Shown: one piece after another, positions 45,913-54,912 of the stretch | Layout: every line of letters starts with the position of its first letter | How positions within the stretch are numbered: the first letter of the stretch is position 1 | NCBI RefSeq assembly: GCF_003443675.1 | Contig: NZ_CP031963.1 | Coordinates: 3,867,501-3,931,500 of the forward strand | DNA: 64,000 bases | Source: Aquimarina sp. BL5 | GTDB lineage: Bacteria; Bacteroidota; Bacteroidia; Flavobacteriales; Flavobacteriaceae | Direction of reading: 5' to 3' | Made by a program: the position numbers and the translations under genes | Notes under the pieces: generated by a model | What the model saw: the letters and a program-made list of their open reading frames with translations, nothing else | Told to the model about the DNA's origin: nothing | Databases searched by the model: none

Positions 45913-46287
45913 TGAATGTGTAAACATTTGATTTTAAATAACTTGGGATGTTATGAGTGTATGTTTTTATTACACGTGAAACAGTTAAAGACAAAAAAAG
46001 GATCAATAATTATAGAATATACTAACTCAGTTATCATCAAGCCCGAGACAGAAGTATTAATCACTACAAGTCTCTTTTATAAATTTAGTTAACTCATAAC
46101 TTTGCGGAAATACTATGATTTAGGGATTGTAAAAGGATTCTGAAAATATTAATATAATTTTGCTCGTATTAACTAATTATAAAAATTGTGATAAATGTAG
46201 CGGAAAATCACATAATGTTAATCATTAGGTAATTAAGATTTTAATGATAATTTAGGGCTAAATGATTTTGGATTACATTAAAAAAGA

Positions 46288-46304
46288 TAACATTTCAATA
46301 ACAT
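46288..46304 (+). promoter_or_regulatory. Candidate Pho-box-like operator upstream of the PiT transporter
   Basis: TAACATTTCAATAACAT: two TAACAT units 11 bp apart, 52 bp before the transporter start, a position suited to activation. Confidence 0.5.
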
Positions 46305-46356
46305 ACGAGTAGATTTTTAGTAACATTTTTGTGCTTTATAAGATTGTAAGAAAAAT

Positions 46357-48744
46357 ATGAACGACATTTATATTTTGATGATTATTGCTTTGGCTATGTT
46401 AGCCATTGCAGATCTGGTAGTTGGAGTCAGTAATGATGCCGTAAATTTTTTAAATTCAGCGATAGGTTCTAAAGCGATATCCTTTAGAACTATTATGATA
46501 GTTGCAAGTTTAGGGATAGCTGCGGGGGCTATTTTTTCTAGTGGATTAATGGAGGTCGCTCGTAAGGGGATTTTTGTACCTAGTGAATTTTATTTTGATG
46601 AGATCATGATTATTTTCATGGCGGTTATGATTACAGATATATTACTCCTTGATTTTTTCAATACACTTGGTATGCCAACTTCGACTACGGTTTCTATTGT
46701 TTTCGAATTATTAGGAGCCGCTGTATGCGTTGCTTTGATTAAAATTGCTGCAGATTCATCCCTTTCTTTTGGAGATTTAGGAAATTATATTAACACTAAA
46801 AAAGCAGGTGAAATCATTACAGGGATATTACTCTCTGTAGTTGTTGCGTTTTCCATTGGGGCAATTGTACAATATGTATCACGATTATTGTTGTCATTTA
46901 ATTTTGAAAAAAAAGCAAAATGGGTAGGAGCGTTATTTGGAGGGGTTGCATTAACTGCAATACTTTATTTTATTTTTATTAAAGGTATTAAGGGAACTAA
47001 TTATGCTAAAATAGTTGTTGATACATTCACAAATGATACTGGATTAGGTTTCTTAGAGTGGGCTAATATTCATTTTGAAAGTTCTTATGAAACAGTCAAA
47101 GAAATGATTGCTGATAAGAAAGATCTCTTTAAGATTGATGCAGATGCTGGTACAATCGCTACTACTTTAAGAGGGTTTTTAGAGACTAATGTTTTATTAA
47201 TTGTTGCTGCAGGCTTTGGGCTATTATCTTTACTTTCCTATGCAGTTATGAGTGTTTTTAAAACAAATATTTATAAACTCATTATTATTGTAGGAACTTT
47301 TGCCTTGGCATTAGCCTTTGCTGGAAATGATTTAGTAAACTTTATCGGAGTGCCGATAGCTGCTTGGGAAGGATACCAAATGTGGAATGATTCTGGGATT
47401 CTTGCAAACGAATATCTCATGACTTCACTAAGTGGTAAGGCAGAGACACCAACTTTATTGTTACTAGCAGCTGGACTTATTATGGTCTTAACACTATGGT
47501 TTTCGTCCAAAGCGAGAAACGTAGTTAAGACATCTATCGATTTATCACGTCAAGGAGATGGGGATGAAAAATTTCGTCCTAACTTTCTATCCAGAGGTGT
47601 CGTAAGAGGGACGGTATTTATTTCTGAAGTTATATCTTCTATTACACCGGAGTCATTTAAGAAATTTTCTGATAAACAGTTTGAAGAACAGGCATTGCCT
47701 GTTACTGCGAGAAAGGAAGATATGCCGGCTTTTGATATGGTGCGAGCAGCGGTTAATCTTATGGTAGCTGGAGTTTTAATTTCTATTGCAACTTCTATGA
47801 AATTGCCGTTATCAACAACCTATGTAACCTTTATGGTTGCAATGGGTACATCTTTAGCAGATAGAGCTTGGGGAACTGAGAGCGCGGTGTATCGAGTAGC
47901 AGGAGTTCTAAATGTAATCGGAGGATGGTTCTTTACCGCGATAAGTGCATTTTTGGCGGCAGCACTTATTGCTTTCCTCATTAATTTTAATCAACCGATC
48001 ATGACAGGTGTGCTACTATTAGTAGCAGTACTTTTATTGGTTAGGAATACGATTAAGTATCGTAACAAGGCAAGAGCGAATAAAGCGGAGGATAGTCTTA
48101 AGAAATCAGAAAGTAGTTCAATACAAGGGGTTATTGAAGAAAGTGCAGATAATATTAAATCTTTTGTAAATAGAGGAAATAAAATTTATGGCAATACAAT
48201 AGATAGTTTGGCAAAATATGATCTAACATCTCTTAAAAAGAGCAGAAAGGGAATTGCAAAACTAGAAACAGAAGTAGAAGAACTTAGAGATAGTATTTTT
48301 TATTTTATCAAAAACCTTGACGAAACTAGTGTTGGTGCAAGTAGTTTTTATATTTCCATTTTAGGGTACCTGGAGGATATTACCCAGTCACTTGAGTATA
48401 TTTCTAAGACTAGTCATAAGCATGTCAATAATAATCATAAAAAATTAAGATTTAATCAGATTAAGGATCTTAAGGAGATTGAAGATGAATTGCAAGAATT
48501 TTTTATTAGTATTAAAGATGTTTTTGATAGCAGAGAGTTTGGCGGTCTTAATGGTATTATAGAAGAAAAACAAAAATTGTTTACTTTAGTAAATGATAAA
48601 ATTAATAAGCAGGTAGAACGAACCAGAACAGAAGAAAGTAGTCCTAAAAATACGACGCTTTATTTCGGACTACTCATGGAGACAAAAGATCTCATAACAG
48701 CTACCATGAATTTGTTAACTACCTACAGAGATCACCAGGATTGA
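46357..48744 (+). CDS. Inorganic phosphate transporter, PiT family, with PhoU-like C-terminal domain
   Basis: 795 residues. The first about 580 hold two PiT half-signatures, GVSNDAVNFLNSAIGSKAIS at 23-42 and FAGNDLVNFIGVPIAAWEG in the second half, among about eleven membrane helices. From about residue 600 the chain is a soluble helical domain (FVNRGNKIYGNTIDSLAKYD; ISKTSHKHVNNNHKKLRFNQ) resembling PhoU-type helical bundles. PiT carriers import phosphate with protons or sodium. It lies 142 bp upstream of a PhoB/PhoR pair. Confidence 0.9.
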   Translation: MNDIYILMIIALAMLAIADLVVGVSNDAVNFLNSAIGSKAISFRTIMIVASLGIAAGAIFSSGLMEVARKGIFVPSEFYFDEIMIIFMAVMITDILLLDFFNTLGMPTSTTVSIVFELLGAAVCVALIKIAADSSLSFGDLGNYINTKKAGEIITGILLSVVVAFSIGAIVQYVSRLLLSFNFEKKAKWVGALFGGVALTAILYFIFIKGIKGTNYAKIVVDTFTNDTGLGFLEWANIHFESSYETVKEMIADKKDLFKIDADAGTIATTLRGFLETNVLLIVAAGFGLLSLLSYAVMSVFKTNIYKLIIIVGTFALALAFAGNDLVNFIGVPIAAWEGYQMWNDSGILANEYLMTSLSGKAETPTLLLLAAGLIMVLTLWFSSKARNVVKTSIDLSRQGDGDEKFRPNFLSRGVVRGTVFISEVISSITPESFKKFSDKQFEEQALPVTARKEDMPAFDMVRAAVNLMVAGVLISIATSMKLPLSTTYVTFMVAMGTSLADRAWGTESAVYRVAGVLNVIGGWFFTAISAFLAAALIAFLINFNQPIMTGVLLLVAVLLLVRNTIKYRNKARANKAEDSLKKSESSSIQGVIEESADNIKSFVNRGNKIYGNTIDSLAKYDLTSLKKSRKGIAKLETEVEELRDSIFYFIKNLDETSVGASSFYISILGYLEDITQSLEYISKTSHKHVNNNHKKLRFNQIKDLKEIEDELQEFFISIKDVFDSREFGGLNGIIEEKQKLFTLVNDKINKQVERTRTEESSPKNTTLYFGLLMETKDLITATMNLLTTYRDHQD

Positions 48745-48765
48745 TCACAAAATGAAGTTTATTAA

Positions 48766-48780
48766 GTTAACTTAATGTTA
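48766..48780. promoter_or_regulatory. Candidate Pho-box-like operator upstream of the response regulator
   Basis: GTTAACTTAATGTTA on the plus strand, two GTTA units 11 bp apart (minus strand TAACATTAAGTTAAC). About 107 bp before the response-regulator start; could provide autoregulation. Confidence 0.4.
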
Positions 48781-48886
48781 TGCTTATGAAATCTTTGTGT
48801 TAGTTTATCGTTTCCTGGATGAATGTTTATCGATACTTCATTTTAACCTAGTATATTTACGATTAGTGATGTAATTCAATAAAGAA

Positions 48887-49570
48887 ATGAATAAAAAGGA
48901 TATTACGATTTTACTAGTAGATGATGAGCCGGATATTTTAGAAATTGTAGGCTATAATCTAACAGCAGAAGGCTATAATGTCTTAACAGCTGAGAATGGT
49001 ATTGAGGCCGTTAAAATTGCTAAAAAGAAAAACCCGCATTTGATCATACTTGATGTAATGATGCCTGAGATGGATGGTATCGAAGCTTGCGAGCAGATTC
49101 GTAAAATACCAGATTTACAGAATACAATTATCACCTTTTTAACCGCACGCGGAGAAGATTATTCTCAAGTAGCAGGTTTTGATGCTGGTGCGGATGATTA
49201 TATTACAAAACCCATTCGTCCTAAAGTCTTAGTAAGTAAAGTAAAAGCTTTACTGCGTAGGTTAAAAGAAGATGATTCATCTGATAATGTGGTAAAGATA
49301 GGAAACCTTGTTATTAATAGGGATGAATATAAGATCATTAAGGATAAAAAGGAGATTATATTACCTAGGAAAGAGTTCGAATTATTATCTTTATTGGCCT
49401 CAAAGCCTGGTAAGGTCTTTAAAAGAGAAGATATTTTGGATAAAGTCTGGGGTAACGAGGTTATTGTTGGAGGACGTACAATAGATGTACACATCCGAAA
49501 GCTTAGAGAGAAACTAGGTGATGATAGTTTCAAAACCATAAAAGGAGTCGGCTACAAGTTTGTAATATAA
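48887..49570 (+). CDS. PhoB-like response regulator (OmpR family)
   Basis: 227 residues. Receiver domain with the acidic pocket VDDEPD (11-16), phosphoacceptor Asp56 in LIILDVMMPEMDG and the Lys in DYITKPIRP. C-terminal winged-helix Trans_reg_C domain (about 130-227), with IILPRKEFELLSLLASKPGK, then GRTIDVHIRKLREKLGD. Followed by a histidine kinase gene one base later. Immediately downstream of a phosphate transporter, so PhoB is the natural assignment; other OmpR-family regulators look alike. Confidence 0.88.
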   Translation: MNKKDITILLVDDEPDILEIVGYNLTAEGYNVLTAENGIEAVKIAKKKNPHLIILDVMMPEMDGIEACEQIRKIPDLQNTIITFLTARGEDYSQVAGFDAGADDYITKPIRPKVLVSKVKALLRRLKEDDSSDNVVKIGNLVINRDEYKIIKDKKEIILPRKEFELLSLLASKPGKVFKREDILDKVWGNEVIVGGRTIDVHIRKLREKLGDDSFKTIKGVGYKFVI

Positions 49571-49571
49571 A

Positions 49572-50651
49572 ATGGCAGAAAATTTTAAGAGATCGTATAG
49601 GTTTGCTTACCTGTCGTCTTTATATATAACATTATTACTAACGCTCTTAATGAGCGTTTTTTTGTACGTTCAAGATCAATTCAATTTTCTATTCGTAGTA
49701 ATTTTCGTTATCATATGTTATGGAGTATCTTTTCTAATAATTCAGTACCGAGTTCAGAAATTTATTTATCGTAGAGTCCGAAAAATATATGACGATATCG
49801 AAATGCTGGATGTTGATACTGTTGGTGAAAGTCCAGTAACTACAGATATGAAAACTTTGATCAAAGAAGTTGAAAAATTTGCCCAGAAACGAAAGACTGA
49901 AATAGAGACCTTAAAAGTCAGAGAAGATTATCGTAAAGAATTTATGGGGAATGTTTCTCATGAGCTTAAAACACCATTGTTTACGGTACAAGGATATATA
50001 TTAACACTTCTCGATGGAGCAATGGATGACCCCGCAATTCTGGATAAATATCTTAATCGTGCTAATAAGGGAGTAGAGCGTCTTATTTATATAGTGAAAG
50101 ATCTTGACATGATTACTAAACTAGAAGTAGGTGATCTGAATCTTAATTATACCAATTTTGATATTATTGAACTGGTGCAGAGTGTTTTTGATTTATTCGA
50201 AATGAAGGCGTCAAAAAAGAACATAGCGTTAACTTTTGACATGAATTATCAGGATTCTGTTATGGTCCACGCAGATAAAGAGAGAATTCAACAAGTATTA
50301 TCCAACTTAATCGTTAATTCTATTAAGTACGGAAAAGAAGATGGTACCACGGAGGTTAGTATAGAGAATTTAATTCGAAATAAGGTCATTGTCAGGGTTA
50401 CTGATAATGGAGAAGGGATTGCACAAGCACACATCCCTAGATTATTCGAACGTTTTTATCGAGTAGATAAAAGTGGTTCCCGTAAAGAAGGTGGTTCTGG
50501 ACTGGGATTAGCTATCGTTAAACATATTATTGAAGCGCACCACGAACGTATCTATGTAGAAAGTGATTATCGAATAGGAAGTGAATTTTCATTTACTTTG
50601 GAAAAAGTGAAAAAGTTCCCCGTAGTCGATGTCAGTACTAAAACTACTTAA
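49572..50651 (+). CDS. PhoR-like sensor histidine kinase
   Basis: 359 residues. Two membrane helices (about 12-34 and 38-59) with only a few residues between them, so almost no periplasmic sensor domain. HisKA contains His130 in NVSHELKTPLF, followed by HATPase_c with N box (NLIVNSIKYG), DNGEGI and GGSGLGLAIVKHI. This plan matches PhoR, which senses phosphate through the transporter rather than directly. The gene starts one base after the regulator and its 3' end overlaps the opposing glycosyltransferase gene by 63 bp. Confidence 0.88.
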   Translation: MAENFKRSYRFAYLSSLYITLLLTLLMSVFLYVQDQFNFLFVVIFVIICYGVSFLIIQYRVQKFIYRRVRKIYDDIEMLDVDTVGESPVTTDMKTLIKEVEKFAQKRKTEIETLKVREDYRKEFMGNVSHELKTPLFTVQGYILTLLDGAMDDPAILDKYLNRANKGVERLIYIVKDLDMITKLEVGDLNLNYTNFDIIELVQSVFDLFEMKASKKNIALTFDMNYQDSVMVHADKERIQQVLSNLIVNSIKYGKEDGTTEVSIENLIRNKVIVRVTDNGEGIAQAHIPRLFERFYRVDKSGSRKEGGSGLGLAIVKHIIEAHHERIYVESDYRIGSEFSFTLEKVKKFPVVDVSTKTT

Positions 50652-51644
50652 TCCTTTATAAGCATTTAGATTGTATAATTTTTTCAATGTAAATTCATTC
50701 TGTTTACAACTAGGCACAAGCTTGTTATTGGTAAGGCGTTGTGCTAGATATTCTTGCTCAAATTGTCCAGGAGTTGGTATAAAAAATGCTTTTTTCTTCA
50801 ATTTGGCTAGATCCATAACGGTAGTATATCCTGACCTAGAAATAATAATATTACTGCTATTAATAGTATCCTGTAGTGCATTGCCAGTAAGATAATTATG
50901 AATGATTATGTTGTTTTTTACATATGTTTTTTGTGTTTCTTCAATTATACCTCTAACAAATACTATTTTTTTATCGCTCCGTTCGAATTCTTGAAAAAGC
51001 TTTTTTTCTAACATGGTTCTCTGGGGTTCAGGACCCGAGAGTAATACCATAATATCATATTTTTTGGGTAAATTTTGATAGGTAAATCTGCTTAATGGTC
51101 CAAGATATGTTACAGGAATGTTGCTTCTTTTTGGATGGCCAAGTTCGCCGCTTAGACTTGGGTCGTCAGCCATATCAGGAACCCAGCATACATCAAATTT
51201 CTTGATATATTTACTATGGATTTTTGTGCTAATCGAGGTTGTTTTTCCACTAAGAACCGTGAGCTGATGGGTAATGAATACAGAAGGTATACTCTTGTGT
51301 CGCACTCCCATTCTATTATCAGAAATAATACCATAAAAATCATCAGATTCTATTATGCGCTTTGTTATTTTTTTTTCGGCAGTAATAGTGTGGGCTATTT
51401 TAGGGCTATTTAAGAGCATTTTTAATTTAAAATTACTAGCTTTCTTTGAGTACTCTATGTTATAGGAAGGAATTTCTTCTGATTTTAAATCAGGAAACTC
51501 CTTTTTTAATAGAGCAAGTGCTGCTCCATCTGAAGCTATAACAGGTTCTAAACCTTCATTAATCAAGGCATTTATTATTGGGATACAACGAGTCGCATGA
51601 CCCAATCCCCAATTAAGTGGCGCTACAAGTACTTTTTTGCTCAA
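50589..51644 (-). CDS. Glycosyltransferase, MurG/GT28-like
   Basis: 351 residues. The N-terminus VLVAPLNWGLGHATRCIPII is the glycine-rich acceptor loop of GT-B enzymes of the MurG group; a second Rossmann half contains MVLLSGPEPQRTMLEKKLF and ISRSGYTTVMDLAKLKKKAF, the donor-nucleotide loop. Bacteroidetes relatives are annotated only as glycosyltransferase; donor and acceptor are unknown. Convergent with the PhoR-like gene, sharing 63 bp of coding sequence. Confidence 0.8.
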   Translation of the reverse strand: MSKKVLVAPLNWGLGHATRCIPIINALINEGLEPVIASDGAALALLKKEFPDLKSEEIPSYNIEYSKKASNFKLKMLLNSPKIAHTITAEKKITKRIIESDDFYGIISDNRMGVRHKSIPSVFITHQLTVLSGKTTSISTKIHSKYIKKFDVCWVPDMADDPSLSGELGHPKRSNIPVTYLGPLSRFTYQNLPKKYDIMVLLSGPEPQRTMLEKKLFQEFERSDKKIVFVRGIIEETQKTYVKNNIIIHNYLTGNALQDTINSSNIIISRSGYTTVMDLAKLKKKAFFIPTPGQFEQEYLAQRLTNNKLVPSCKQNEFTLKKLYNLNAYKGLSSFSTDIDYGELFHFFQSK

Positions 51645-51955
51645 AATCAGTTGCTTTGGAAGTTAATTATTCAAAAAACATATTGTCTTATTTTTAAAAT
51701 TAATAGTATTCTTCTAAGTATATATTTCCTTAATTTTACCAAAAATTTATGTTTAGGTTAGTAAAACTATATTTTCAAAAGTGAAGCGCATTGAATACAC
51801 TGGTTGAACGAATCCCATTGTGGAATGGGATATGTATGGTAGTTGTGTTTTTGAAGCTTAGGATTATAAACTTCATTTGTAGATAAATTATTCTAAACCT
51901 GGATGTAACATAAAATCAGTTATAGAGTCAAATAGATATAGAAGTAGATAAATAG
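51645..51955. other. Intergenic interval between divergent glycosyltransferase and trmB genes
   Basis: 311 bp with no reading frame. It contains a perfect hairpin ATCCCATT-GTGG-AATGGGAT (51812-51831) without a T tract, possibly a leader structure or a small RNA stem. Confidence 0.5.
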
Positions 51956-52630
51956 GTGGGAAGCAAGAATAAATTAAAACGTTTTAACGAAAACAAAACT
52001 TTTCAGAATGTAGTAGAACCTACCAGAGAAGAGGTGCTGAATAATTCTTTGGGGTATAAAGGAAAATGGAGAGAGAAGTTCTTTAAGAATGAAAATCCAA
52101 TTGTATTAGAATTAGGGTGTGGTAAGGGTGAGTATACTGTAGGGTTGGCAGAAAAGTATCCTGATAAGAATTTTATAGGGATAGATATCAAAGGAGCTCG
52201 TTTTTGGCGTGGAGCTAAAACGGCTATAGAGAAAGAAATGAACAATGTAGGCTTTATTCGAACTCAGATAGAATTAGTAGATCATATATTCGAGACTAAT
52301 GAAATTGATGAGATATGGATAACCTTTCCGGATCCTCAAATAAAATATAAAAGGACAAAGCATAGAATGACTAACCATCAGTTTTTGCAACGCTATAAGA
52401 AAGTTCTCAAACCGGACGGGATCATGCATCTTAAGACAGACAGTGAATTTATGCATGGATATACACTAGGCTTGTTACATGGAGAAGGACATGAAGTATT
52501 ATATGCTAATCATAATGTGTATCATCAAGAGGGGTCACCAGAGGAAGTAACATCGATCCAGACTTTTTATGAAAAACAATACTTAGAAAAAAATAAACCC
52601 ATAACTTACATCCAGTTTAAAATTACCTAA
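51956..52630 (+). CDS. trmB: tRNA (guanosine(46)-N7)-methyltransferase TrmB
   Basis: 224 residues from a GTG start. SAM-binding VLELGCGKGEYTVGLAEKYP (about 49-68), then FIGIDIKGARFWRGAKTA and the TrmB signature ITFPDPQIKYKRTKHRMT with the substrate-binding aspartate. It methylates G46 of tRNAs. The upstream sequence offers no in-frame ATG that keeps the N-terminus shorter, so GTG is accepted. A LysE exporter starts 13 bp later. Confidence 0.94.
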   Translation: MGSKNKLKRFNENKTFQNVVEPTREEVLNNSLGYKGKWREKFFKNENPIVLELGCGKGEYTVGLAEKYPDKNFIGIDIKGARFWRGAKTAIEKEMNNVGFIRTQIELVDHIFETNEIDEIWITFPDPQIKYKRTKHRMTNHQFLQRYKKVLKPDGIMHLKTDSEFMHGYTLGLLHGEGHEVLYANHNVYHQEGSPEEVTSIQTFYEKQYLEKNKPITYIQFKIT

Positions 52631-52643
52631 TTGCGTCATCGAT

Positions 52644-53279
52644 TTGGAAACAACTAAACTCTTTTTAGTAACATTTTTTGCATCCTTAGTTGGAGTAATT
52701 CCACCAGGATTAATTAACATGACTGTCGCTAAGACTTGTTTAGAAAGAGGAAAAAAGAACGGAATCTTAGTGGCAATAGGAGCTTCGGTTGTTGTTTTTA
52801 TTCAGGCATTATTCGCGATTTTATTAGCAAAATATATATTTTTTAATCCTTATGTGAAAAACATGCTGCTTAGAACAGGAGCAGTGGTGTTTTTTCTAAT
52901 GGCTATTTATTTTTTTGTTAAAGCAAAACAAAGAAGAACTAAGATTAAGGTATATAAACACGCGGGTTCTCGGAGTTTTTTTAAAGGAATAATGATATCA
53001 GCAATCAATGTATTGCCTATACCTTATTTCTGCGCAATTGCAGCAGCAATGAGTGTAAGTGGTAAAATAGAATATGATGCGCCAAGGATTATAATATTTG
53101 GTATTGCTGCGGGAATAGGAACGTTTATCACCTTATACTTTTATGTAATTTCTTTTTTAAAAATTGTAAAGAAAACATCTACTGTAGCTAAATACTCTAA
53201 TTATTTTATGGGAATATTAATGTTGATTTTAGTACTGCTAACCGTAGCCAGAATTATATACACTTGGAATGAAGGATAA
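52644..53279 (+). CDS. LysE family translocator
   Basis: 211 residues from a TTG start, six membrane helices. N-terminal VTFFASLVGVIPPGLINMTV is the LysE/RhtB signature (PxGP variant as PPGL). The group exports amino acids or related metabolites; the substrate is unknown. Cotranscribed with trmB upstream and, by an 11-bp overlap, with the alkyltransferase-like gene downstream. The start is TTG because no ATG fits; confidence in that start is moderate. Confidence 0.85.
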   Translation: METTKLFLVTFFASLVGVIPPGLINMTVAKTCLERGKKNGILVAIGASVVVFIQALFAILLAKYIFFNPYVKNMLLRTGAVVFFLMAIYFFVKAKQRRTKIKVYKHAGSRSFFKGIMISAINVLPIPYFCAIAAAMSVSGKIEYDAPRIIIFGIAAGIGTFITLYFYVISFLKIVKKTSTVAKYSNYFMGILMLILVLLTVARIIYTWNEG

Positions 53280-53607
53280 TAATACAAATGAAAACTTCTT
53301 TGAAAGAGTTTATGAAGTAGCAAAACTAATTCCCTATGGTAGAATTACTTCCTATGGCGCCATTGCTAAATACCTAGGAGCGGCAAGAAGTGCACGTATG
53401 GTTGGTTGGGCTATGAATGCTTCAGGGAAACTGGAAGATGTACCTGCACATCGTGTAGTTAATAGAAAAGGAATCCTAACAGGAAAACATCATTTTGATG
53501 GAACAAATTTGATGCAACAACTACTCGAAAACGAAGGTGTAGAAGTGATTGACAATCAAATACAAGATTTTGAGAAATTATTCTGGGATCCAATGAAGGA
53601 GTTATGA
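53269..53607 (+). CDS. Alkyltransferase-like protein (ATL), MGMT family without catalytic cysteine
   Basis: 112 residues, the size of the DNA-binding C-terminal domain of methylguanine methyltransferases. The helix-turn-helix region IPYGRITSYGAIAKYLGAA and the arginine finger are kept, but the PCHR active-site motif reads P59-A60-H61-R62. With alanine in place of cysteine it cannot accept alkyl groups. ATL proteins bind O6-alkylguanine and hand it to nucleotide excision repair. Overlaps lysE by 11 bp and the converging Fic gene by 6 bp. Confidence 0.88.
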   Translation: MKDNNTNENFFERVYEVAKLIPYGRITSYGAIAKYLGAARSARMVGWAMNASGKLEDVPAHRVVNRKGILTGKHHFDGTNLMQQLLENEGVEVIDNQIQDFEKLFWDPMKEL

Positions 53608-54912
53608 AAATTTCTTGTCAAAGAGATCTCCTTTCCAATAATTTGCTGCTTTTTTATTAATGTACACCTTTTTCAAAATTTGTTTTTCTACGAGATTTTC
53701 TAAATCTGTTCTGGCTGTTTGATTGGTTATAGAAAATATGTTCTCTATTTCTTTAACAGAAAAATACCGATTTTCATTCTCTTTTATCCAAAACAAAAGT
53801 TGTGCTTGCCTTTCATTTATATTCGACTCCCTATAGAAAATAGATAATTTATCCTCTTCTTTTTTCTTTTTGGAGACGTATTTTTTCAAATCTTCAAAGG
53901 CTTGTGTAAGTACTTTTATTTGATAATGGATAAAATAAGTTACATCCATATCATCTATTTCGGTATAGATATATGCCTTTTCATACTGAACTTTGGTTTT
54001 CATAATTACTCTTGATATTGAGAGATATTCTACTAACCAATATCCTTCCTTAAGTAAATACCAATAAAATATTGCACGAGCAGTTCTGCCATTACCATCA
54101 ACAAAAGGATGTATGTAACCTATAAAAAAATGTAATATACTTGCTTTCACAATAGGGTGAATAAAACTATCTTTTGGATTATTATTAAAAAAATCACAGA
54201 ACGACTCCATTAAACGAGTAAGCAATTTGAAATCGGGTGGGGTGTGTACGATTTCTCCTGTGATTTCATTCATTACATGTATTTCATTATTATTCCTAAA
54301 AACACCTACTTTTTGTTCTTCAAGCGTATTTTTGGTAACTAAATGATGGATTTCATAAAGCTTTTGTACAGAAATATCATCGGTTTTATGATCGCTGATA
54401 TATTGAATAGTTTCATAATTGTTTAAGATCATTTGCTCCGATTTGTTTTTTGGACTTTTGTTTTTTCGAAGCATGTCTTTCGCTTTTACCCTTGTGGTTG
54501 TCGCTCCCTCGATCATTGAAGAGAATATAGATTCTTCCATCAAAGCATTGTTGAGGTATTGTTGTTTATCTAATTCTGAAAGTAATTGCTCTTTTTGCAA
54601 CCCTGCTCCAAAATTGTGATCCAAATAGTGAAGCTTTTGTTGAAGATTAGTTGTGACATTATAGCTATATTGAATACGAGATATCCAAGAAATAGAAGAT
54701 TGTAGCACTCTTTTATATTTTGTTATTTCCCATAATTTTACTCCATTCCATTTGTTTTCTTTTAAGTATTTAACCTTATCCCAGTATAAATATTCATTCT
54801 CAATTTTTTTAATTACTGGAAGAATTAAATGAACTTGAGAAATTGCAAAGGAATCGGTATATGTTTCAGGATCATTCATTTTTAGATCCGTTTTTGGTGC
54901 TTTTTCAATCAT
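53602..54912 (-). CDS. Fic family protein (class II, with C-terminal winged helix)
   Basis: 436 residues. The Fic catalytic motif HPFVDGNGR is at 268-276 with His268 intact, so AMP transfer from ATP to protein hydroxyls is plausible. The N-terminal inhibitory helix motif SSMIEG (131-136, S..xEG with Glu135) marks class II self-inhibited Fic proteins. The C-terminal segment (about 370-435, ENIFSITNQTARTDLENLVE) is a winged helix-turn-helix likely to bind DNA. Two direct repeats with a palindrome lie at and upstream of its start (54912-54997). Confidence 0.92.
   Translation of the reverse strand: MIEKAPKTDLKMNDPETYTDSFAISQVHLILPVIKKIENEYLYWDKVKYLKENKWNGVKLWEITKYKRVLQSSISWISRIQYSYNVTTNLQQKLHYLDHNFGAGLQKEQLLSELDKQQYLNNALMEESIFSSMIEGATTTRVKAKDMLRKNKSPKNKSEQMILNNYETIQYISDHKTDDISVQKLYEIHHLVTKNTLEEQKVGVFRNNNEIHVMNEITGEIVHTPPDFKLLTRLMESFCDFFNNNPKDSFIHPIVKASILHFFIGYIHPFVDGNGRTARAIFYWYLLKEGYWLVEYLSISRVIMKTKVQYEKAYIYTEIDDMDVTYFIHYQIKVLTQAFEDLKKYVSKKKKEEDKLSIFYRESNINERQAQLLFWIKENENRYFSVKEIENIFSITNQTARTDLENLVEKQILKKVYINKKAANYWKGDLFDKKFS

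Larger units (their letters stand above)
45817..46356. other. Divergent control region of the MORN and PiT genes
   Basis: 540 bp without convincing coding potential. It holds two TAAC direct repeats (45896-45912 and 46288-46304) and many isolated TAACAT words. No exact TAnnTTTG element was found, which would fit an activator-dependent promoter. Confidence 0.6.
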
